DNA of 64,000 nt. Origin: Brachycybe producta (Eukaryota; Arthropoda; Diplopoda; Playtdesmida; Andrognathidae). The notes under the pieces were generated by a model. The model saw only the letters and a list, made by a program, of their open reading frames with translations. It was not told the DNA's origin and made no database searches. The stretch is from the NCBI GenBank assembly GCA_036925085.1, contig JAUPFP010000039.1, forward strand, positions 1,117,501 through 1,181,500. Reading direction: 5' to 3'. A program made the position numbers and the translations under genes. Shown here one piece after another: positions 1 to 9,600 of this stretch (its first letter is position 1; every line of letters begins with the position of its first letter).

Positions 1-110
1 AGGATTAATTAATTAATAATTTGTGTGCTGTGTGTTTAAATTAAAAAGGGGATTGATTATTGTTTTAAAATATAATTTTCAATCAAGTTTGTGTGTTTAA
101 ATTATAAAAC
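1..110 (+). other. AT-rich 5' flank or 5' UTR of the PI3K regulatory subunit gene
   Basis: This stretch is AT-rich with no open frame joining the ATG at 111. It may be 5' UTR or promoter. No TATA box or initiator can be assigned with confidence, and upstream exons outside the window are possible. Confidence 0.3.
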
Positions 111-668
111 ATGCATTTACCATTGAGCGAAGATCTCGCTCCTTCATCTTCGCCGCCTTCCCTTATTCCTTTTCCGTCACCTCCATCCTCAAATATCGGT
201 GGAGGATTTTTAATCGGTGGCGTTAATGGTTTAGTGTCCGGCGGTAATGAAACGAGGGTAAAGACGGCTGGTTATACATGTACAACCGGCGTTTTTCAAA
301 CGTTAATTACTTGCCAACAACAACAACATCATCATCATCATCATCTTCATCATTTTATTCATCCGAACAATAATAAGAACGTGTCGTCGGTGGTCATCGG
401 TCCGAAGAAGACAACGATGACCGCCGCGGCGACGACGGCGGCCACGTGTTCGGCTTGCTCTTATTGTAACAATCGTGAAATTGATCAGGAATTGTCTTCT
501 TCATCGTCGTCGTCATCCTTCTTATTCTTACCCGCAGATTGTAATGGATGTTTTCATAATGTCTGTGTTCCATTTGCCGGTAATCATCCTTGTCATGTCG
601 GCGGCGGCGGCGGAGGAGCGGGTGGCAAAGAACCGTCGTTACCGTGTGTTACCGTCGATCGTGATGTG
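111..668 (+). CDS. PIK3R: PIK3R exon 1: low-complexity N-terminus
   Basis: This exon runs from an ATG to the donor GTAAGA and ends in phase 0, which fits exon 2. It encodes 186 aa rich in Ser, Pro, His (a run of six), Gly and Cys. No domain is recognised. It is the only long ATG-initiated frame upstream of the SAM exon. Its link to exon 2 across a 5.5-kb intron is inferred from phase only. Confidence 0.6.
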
Positions 669-3600
669 GTAAGATTTTCATTCTTATTACTTTAAAAGTA
701 CTTTTTACTTTATTGTTTTATTTTATTTTTTATCTCGTTTAAATGTATGCATTGAAAACATGGCTGTAAAATGCAAAAAATATGCAAGATTTTTTTTGTT
801 TAGCAATTTTATTTGCTTTTTTAACTAAGGGTACGTTTCCACTAGGACCCCTCGTGAGGAGGAGGAGGAGGAGTCCCTTGACAACAAACGTTACTGAATT
901 CGAAATGACATTTAAATAAAGCTAAACTTAAAAACTCTTCGAAGTCGACTTAACTATAAAAAGGGTTTTGTCTTTCGTCATTGTTTAACTTTATTTAAGG
1001 AATGAATCTTGAGTGGAAACAATGCTTTTTAAAAGGCTGAAGAAAAAAAAAATCTTGAAATTTCTTTCCAGAGGTGGTTGTTTTAATGAACGGCTGGCTG
1101 ATTTTTAAACTCTTGATTAGTCTTGTTTTACAGCAGAGCAAAATGAAGAGAAACTAGAAAATGTTTTAGAAACTAGAAGGGTAGCTCAATTTTCATTTTG
1201 ATATCTTTGAGTTCAAAAATCAGCAGTTCATAAAATATCTTAAAGAACAGTAGGCAAAGTTGAAATAAAAATATGGCAGGAATTTGCAGAAATTTACATA
1301 TTTTGCTGCGTTTTCGAAATTCTTTTGATTTTTGTGTTATGTTAATTGTGATGTATGTTATCTTAATTTGAAAATGAGGGATTTCTGAGAATAAAAGGGC
1401 CTCAATGAGATTAGTTGTCTCCCCTTTTTAGCCTTTGACCCTATTTATAGCCCTCTTTCCTTCCTGGGTATCTTTTTCTCTTCTTTTATATAATAATTTA
1501 TTCCTTCATTCAAAAGGGAGATTTTGTCTTTTTCCTCGTTTTTTATAATATGGAGGAGGAGGAGGAATATCTTTAAATAGGTTTTTATGGAGGAGTTTCT
1601 TTTAAAGTTTGTTCAATTTTAAACGTTGTTCATCATCTTAATAGTGTGTGTGATTTAAATAAGAATGTTGGGCGCCAACCAGACGCCGCCGCCGACATTG
1701 AGTAGAGAGAGAGAGGGCGCCCTCCTCCTCCTCCTCATTCAGTTATTCCAGCCTTTTTTTTTCGGGTGTCCTTCTTACAAATTGAGGGCCGTCAGCTGTT
1801 AACTTTTTTTTGTCGCTTTTTCTTCCAAAAAAAAAAATACTAATCCTAACCGATTGTCAGTGCCCTCTATCGGCTATATTGTTCACTTGTTCACTTTGTG
1901 CAAAAAATATTTTTTAAAACAAAATATATGAATTATTTGAAAACTTGAAAATGAACGGAAAATGCATAAATAATTTTTTTAAATTTATTTTTTAAATTTA
2001 TTTATTTTTAAAATTTATGATAATTTCAAAAAAAATGTCAAATAATGTGAAGCAGCAAAAATGGCCGAAATAAAATTGTTTTATTTTCAAAGATGTCATG
2101 AAAATTGAATCTTGAAAAAATAATCTTTTAAAATATACTTTCTTGGTGCTTTTTATAGTTAAAATTGAAGTTTGAAATTGGTTCATTTTAAAAAAGAATA
2201 TCATATTAAAGCTATGACCATATTTTATAAAATGAATAATTGGCTCAATGTAACATTTTTATCTTCAATTTTGGCTTAATGGAAACAGGTCATAAGCTGA
2301 GAGTGGGGGGGGGGGTCATTACAGAATGAGAAAATTGTCATAAGATAGTAAATTATCATAATATGTATTGCTCATAACCATGTAACAGTCACAAAAGGAA
2401 ATGACTAAACTGAATTAAATGATTAATTACTATCATATGTATGTCATATCGTTATTATATGTACAGCATAATATGACAGGCAATTAGAAATCGGGACAAA
2501 CAGAAGTTGGCTCCGCCCTTTTTATGAGGACCGGCAACTTCTAATTGGTTTGTTCGTGTGGTTCAACGTTGAAAAGGACGGAGCATGTGACGTCAGACTA
2601 CGTAACCAACCAATTAGAAGTTGCCAGTCGTCATAAGAAGGGCGGAACGAACTTCTGTTCGTCCCGATTTCTAATTGCCTGTCATAGTATGCCAATCATA
2701 AAATGATTATTATAAAGCATGATTGTCATATTTTTTTTTACTTCGAGACGTTGTCTGTTATTATTGTCTGAAGGGGGGGGGGGCGGGGGGTTCCCCCGGA
2801 CTGAACAATCTCCACTTTAGCGCCCCCCTTCCCTCCCCCCTCAGTCCATACTCACCTTTTTTGAAAGAAGGATTAGCAGAGAGAGTAGTAATTTCGTCAT
2901 CTTTAATAATGCACATGTTGTATGATTGGGCAAAAAAAGGGGCTACAAATTGAACAACAGCTTAGCTTTGTTCCTCCCGAGTGCGACAGTTGACTTGTTA
3001 CAGTGAAAGTTGCGCCAACAGCTTCTCACCATACATCATCATAAATACATCGTCAATCTTGAGTTTGTTCTGACGTCATCATGACCTTGCCTACCATCAT
3101 CACCTTCTCCATTGTCCTCCTCCGGGGGCCCCCCACCCACCTCTCGGTCTTCCTCTGGGGCCCCCTTCTCTCTCATCTTGGTAAGATCAGTTATGACGCA
3201 ATTTTTTAAGTTGTACTGAAAAGGTGGGGAGGAGCTTAATAGAATGAAATAAAAAAAAAACTAGAATAGTAAACAGATCACTTGAAAATGTAATTATAAC
3301 ACGATATCTTTCAAAGTAAACGTTTTATGTCAAAAAATTGTTATCTCCCCCCCCCATTAAAAGTGGTTTTAAGTGCAAAAAAACGCCCCTTGAACTGGTA
3401 CTGAGGAGCAAAATAAAGACTTTGAAAGGGTTTTAGAAACTAGAAGGGGTAGCTTAATCACTTATGGCTATTTTCATGTTGATATCTTTCAAAATAAACT
3501 TTTTACATCCGCCCCATAGGACCTTTTTCCACAGGCAATTAGAAATCGGGACAAACAGAAGTTGGCTCTGTCCTTTTTATGACGACCGGGAACTTCTAAT

Positions 3601-6600
3601 TGGTTTGTTGTGTGGTTCGACGTTGAAAAGGGCGGAGCATGTGACGTCAGACTACGTAACCAACCAATTAGAAGTTGCCGTTCGGTCATAAAAAGGGCGG
3701 AGCCAACTTCTGTTCATCCCGTTTTCTAATTACCTGTCTCTTTTCTCTTTAATTCGTTTTACATGTTTTATTTTAAAATCTCTCTCTCTATGTAAATATA
3801 GTAAGTAAGCTCACGTGTTCTGTCATTTCACCTTGAAATTTGATTTGTAACCACAAATTTCACCTGGTTAGTATTTGTTAGTTGTTGGTTTACACAGGTT
3901 TTCCTCCTCCTCCTCCTCCTTTCTATTAGAATAAAAAAGGGGTCGAGGAAGGGGGGGGGGGGGGGGGGGAACGTGTAGGGGGAGGGGCTGGGGAATGCTG
4001 CTCACAGCTCTGTAATAATAATTTTCTTTCAATATATGTAATGGGGTTAAAAATTCTTTTTAAAAATGGTTTTCATAGTCTCCTATAGGCTTATTAGGAC
4101 ACACATAAATATAGAGCCGCCATTTTGTAAAACCTAAAACACACAGGCAATTAGAAAACGGGATGAACAGAAGTTGGTTCCGCCCTTTTTATGCCGACCG
4201 GCAACTTCTAATTGGTTTGTTGTGTGGTTCGACGTTGAAAAGGGCGGAGCATGTGAAGTCGAACCACAAAACAAACCACTTAGAAGTTGCCGGTCGGCAT
4301 AAAAAGGGCGGAACCAACTTTTGTTTATCCCGTTTTCTAATTGCCTGTCTAAAATACAGGGATCTGTTAATCTAGGCTCACGTTCAAAATGGAAACTTTA
4401 GACACGTGATCTTTTTTTAACTTGAAACAGTCTGAAGAAAGTAGGGAAATTCCATTATTTAACAAAATCCGGATCAAAGGAAACTCAATAAAAAAGCGGA
4501 AATGTTTCTATGCTTGGAACCCTGTTTAGAGGATATTGATCCTATGAACTCGGGTCAAGTGGACTCGTGTGTTATCAGTAGCAGCAAATAGTAGGCGTGT
4601 GCGCATGCGCATGTTCATTTAAAAATCATCTTTAAAAAGAGAAGAATTTCCGGACGTGTGTGCTGCTTGATTTGGTCATTTTTTTCTACTCAAATATGAG
4701 GCCATGGATAGCTTCATATGGAGGAGGCCATTTTGGAAACATGAAATCTACATATTATATACACATTTTTTAAATGTATTTTCTGACCTTCACACTGACA
4801 TCTTCGTTTTTGCTCCTCTAGTTTTTATTAAATTTTAATAATTTCTTCCAGAAAGCCCGTTCTTATCTCCTCCTCCTCCTCCCCTTTTTTGTGTTCCAAG
4901 GTAACAATTATCATCTTTGCTGAATAAAAGTTTAAATTGAAACGGTTTTGCGTGTCCTTAATCTTAATTAGATCTTTTTTATTGGAAAATGTCTACAAAC
5001 TTATTTAAACAGTTTAAAAAAAAATGGCCACAAAATCCTTAACAGGCATCTGTAGACAGCTTCAGAATTTGTTTTGGCTCCGCCCTATTATGAGCGTCAG
5101 ACCAAGTATCAACCAATTAGAAATAAAAAGGGCGAGGAATGTGACATCAGACCCAGTAATAAACCAATTAGAAATTGATGACGCTCATAAAAGGGCGAAG
5201 CCAAAGAAATTCTGAAGCTGTCTACAGATGCCCGTGTAAAATCTCAAACTTAAAATGGACATTTTTTTTAAAAAAAGTTTTTTTTTCTCCGGTCAGCAAC
5301 AAGTTCAGAGTATAAATTAATTAGAATTATTTATGATTTTGATACGCGCCATTTGAGTAGTGTTAAGTTAATGTCAAATTAAATTATTTAAAACACCGTT
5401 TCATAGCTCAATCTTATCTTTTTCTACACATTTTTAATACAAGATGTTTCTAACTATTGAATTAACTCCAATTTAACTGAAAAATATAGATAAAACTTAA
5501 AGAACAATTTTTGTATTTTTTGCAAGAAAGAAGTCAAAAAAAGAAGTCAACCGAAAACGGCATGTGTGGTGTGGGCTTCCTCCATATGAGGCTTTCTTAT
5601 GGCCTCCTCATATTTGAGAAGAAAATGGCGAAATCAAGCACATCCGGAAATGCTTGTTTTTTTTTAAAAAAAATTGTCTAGTGGTGTAGAAGTAGTAGTA
5701 GAAGGTGAATTGGCAACTACAAGTGCAATGAGTAGCTTTAAGCGTGTTCAACAGACTTTGTACGTGGACTAGAAAAAGTGGTCGGCGTGTGGCCGAAACC
5801 GAACACTAAAAGAGGTTTGAAGTTGGTCCTAGTTTAGTTGAATGAACTGCAAAAAGTGGTTGTTGTATACAGTCGATTCAAGTAGTCGGTTTCTTCCAAA
5901 CGCTGACAACTTCTTGCGGTCCTTTTTGGCCACTAAAAGTCGCTCGTCAGTGAACGTTCTAAAGGGCGAAAAAGTTGTTCGTTCGTTCGTTCTACTTTTA
6001 GTCTGGAGCACTTTTTATTTCCTGCATTAAAAATGAAGTCCCTTAAGGGGGAGGAGGAGAGTTGTACTTTTAAAAATTATTAGGTCATCATCATTAAGTT
6101 TTGCCTTGAAAATGTGTAAAAGTGTTAAGATTTTTTTTAAAAAAAAAGTAATTGTGTGTTTTTTTTTTTTACTTTATTTGTGAAGCCGGTCGTTCAGTGG
6201 TCATCGGCCAACGTTGTTGAATGGATGGCCGCTCTGAACCTGTATCGTTACGCCGAAGTATTCCGTTCCAAAGATATCAAAGGCTCTGATCTCATTCATC
6301 TTGACAAAGAGAAATTACTGGTAAACACATTTTCAATCGCTTATTTTTTTAAAAAAAAATTGGAAATTCGGATATTTTTTATATAAAAATTATGAATCAT
6401 TTAAAAATTATTTTATTATTAATTTTTTTTAAATTGTAGATGTTTCATTTTTTTTTAAATTAGTCAAAAATTGATTTCAAACAGGAAATGAGAAAATGAG
6501 AGGTTGAATGAGTGATTTGTGAGAGAGAGAGAGAGAGAGAGAAAGAGGTTGAGCGAGATATTTGAGAGTTGAAGATTGAGTGAAGGAGGTGTTGAGGGAG

Positions 6601-9600
6601 AACGAGAGAGGGAGAGGAAATAGAAGTAGGAAATTTTATTTTAAATGATTTTTTTTATCTTTGAAAATGAACATTTTTTGAGAGATTATTTAAAAAAAAG
6701 GTTGGAGTTGACGACGTTTTTTGACAACTAATTAAGTCAACTTTTAACTTTAAAAACGAAAATCTTGTAAAATCCTAAAATTTCTCCCGATAAAAGTTTA
6801 TTTTTGCGAAGACATAATATGATGTAAATATATTTTTACTCTTCTAGTTTTAAAATATATTTTTAGTTTCATATAAAATTTAGAACAACATTCAAGAAAG
6901 AAACACACTTTACGCAGGTTGTTTCAATATACAGAGAAAAACCTTTTTTTTGTTTTAGTTTTGAAACACCCTGTTTAGAGAGTACAAGTGAAAAGTTTCT
7001 TTCCTGAAATTTGCGCTGTTTTTTTAAAGAAATAATGAAGAGAAAAGTGAAGATTTAAGTTTAAACAAGTTCGTTTTGTGTTTAGAATATGGGAATTAAA
7101 GATGAATTTCATCAGAAAGCTATCCTGGCTTGCGTTGACGAACTGTGCCAACGGAACGGTCTTTCGGATGCCGTTCTCCTGTCTCCATCTCGTGTAGGAG
7201 GAGGAGGAGGAGGAGACGAAGGCGGTGATGTGACGTCATCGTTGGCCAGTCAACATCGGCTTCTAGAACACAGTTTTTCGTCGCTACAACGATGCGACAG
7301 GTGTAATAAGTACCTGAGAGGCATCATCCATCAAGGTTTCCTTTGTCAAGGTGATTAATCTTCGGAAGAAAAAGAAGAATCTTTGGACGAAAATACTTAA
7401 TTTTGGTTCTTTCTCTCGTAGATTGTGGTCTCGTTTGTCACCGAACTTGTTCTGAAACTGGATTGCCGAGTTGTATTTCGGCTGGATCGGGAGGAGGAAG
7501 AGAGAGGCTAAATAGGCTTAACTTTTTACCTGCGTTTGGAACGGGTCTCAGTAGTCAGTTTAATCCGGCCGAATGTCCGGCTCCTTCGATCGTGATGAGA
7601 TGCGTTGAGGAAATCGAAGCGAGAGCGAAAGAAAACACTTCCGTTGATCTCTATAAGGCGTACAGAACTTCGGCTCCTTCCGAGACGGTGGCTCAACTCA
7701 GAGAGAAGTTTAACGAGAACGCTTCTACCGTTGATCTACAGGCTTACGAACTTAACTGTATTACGAGTGCCTTAAAGAAATATCTAAGAGAATTGCCGAA
7801 TCCAGTCATACCGGTCGATTTTTACGACAAGTTCGTCGAAGCTTCGAGTGAGTTTTCCTTTTTTTCTTTCGTGTTTTCATTTAGTGAGGTCGTTTTAAAC
7901 TGTAAACTCGACACGAACTCTTGATTATTCTGTCTTTCAGAAGAGCAAAATAAAGATAAACTGGAAAGTATTTTAGAAACTAGAAGGGTAACACAATTAC
8001 TTAAGGTTATTTTTATCATGTGAGATTTTTTTCAAACTGACAAAAAAAGCCTATTTTGAAAGATATCAACATGAAAAAACACTTAAATGTTTGAGCAACC
8101 CTTCTAGTTTCTAAAAACACATTCCAAGTTTCTCGTCATTTTGCTTGCCCAAAAGACAGAATAATCAAGAATTCGACAAGAGGGCCCCGTTCACACCTTA
8201 AAACCACCTCAATGCAGGTTATAGTTAACCGAAGCGTTGTGCTGTCTTGTCAAATTTTGTAATACATGAAGACATTGTTTTTATCTTTCTGTATAACAGA
8301 GCTTCGTAATGCGGATCAGTGTGCGTCGTGTTTGTCTCAACTGACTCAACAATTGCCGGAACATCATCGTAGCCTCTTACGTTACCTCATGTCGCACGTT
8401 TGTCGCGTTCTTCAGCTTCAACACGCGAGAGGGATACGAGAAACGCCTACCATCCTCATCCAAGTATTGTGTCACATTCTCTTAAGGCCGCCTTGGGAAA
8501 GAATCATGTGAGTTTTCTTTAAAGACTAGAAGGAGCAATTGTTTTGTATTTGTATAGTTTCTAAATAAAATCTCGTTGCGTTTTTCTCTAGTCAAGTGGT
8601 TTACAACACGGAAGCACACATCAGAATAATGGAGATGCTTCTGATGAAGGGAGATTGGGGCGAAACGATTCCTCCTTTCGAAACGGCTCCCGCTCTTCCT
8701 CCGCGCCGTACTTCGAGAACGACTCAATCGATCGCGGACGATAGTAGCAGTTTATCGGGAGGAGGATCGGATTCGTTATCCACCAATCATCGAGCGTCTT
8801 CTTCTACATCGTCTATCAATCAAGATGTTGTCGTTGGTCCTCGTACTTTGCAGGAAGCCGAATGGTACTGGGGTGACATCACTCGAGAGGAGGTGAACGA
8901 GAAACTGAAGGATACTCCGGATGGAACCTTCTTAGTACGAGACGCATCGAGCAAAGGAGGAGAATTTACTCTCACCTTAAGGTAACTACAATGGTTTTAC
9001 ACCTAATAGGGGTCCATTTTTTCGGTTTTATTTTTTCTAGAAAGAAGCTGTTTATTTTTAAAGCGCAAACTTCTTTCGAACTTTGGTTGTTCTGACTTTT
9101 GAAGATAAACTTGAATGTGTTTTAGAAACTGAAAGGGCTGCTCAATCACATGTTGTTATCTTTTAAAATTAGCTAAAAAGTTTATTTTGAAAGATATCAA
9201 CATGCAAATATTATTAAGTGATTCAGTTTCTAACACACTTTCAATTTTTCTTTAGTGAAAACTATAGAATGAACATTTCACATACAAAACAACTTTAAAA
9301 TTGAATTTTTCTGTTTCATTTTTGGTTTTGTAGAAAGGGTGGAAGCAATAAATTGATCAAGATCTGCCACAAGAGCGGAAAATACGGCTTTTCGGAGCCG
9401 TTGAACTTTGGATCTGTAGTGGATCTTGTGAACCATTACAGAAAGGAGTCTTTGGCTCAATACAACAGAACTCTGGACGTGAGGCTTCTTTATCCGGTGT
9501 CGCGTTTTTGTCAGGCCGACGACGAAGACGATTCGGACGCCAACGTAGAAATTGTTTGTGAAAAGTTAATGAACATCAACAAGGAATATCTGGCCAAGTC

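Larger units (their letters stand above)
669..6185 (+). other. PIK3R intron 1 (5.5 kb), repeat-filled
   Basis: No coding exon is seen here. It holds a half family-A copy near 1110, a family-D element interrupted by family-C copy 1, more family-C copies at 3532, 4144 and 5043, GGA/CCT trinucleotide runs (about 1552, 1724, 3903, 4868), a 19-G run at 3951-3969, and a family-F-like fold-back near 5690-6010. The interval 829-1024 is bounded by the inverted words GTTTCCACT and AGTGGAAAC, probably another small fold-back element. Confidence 0.6.
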
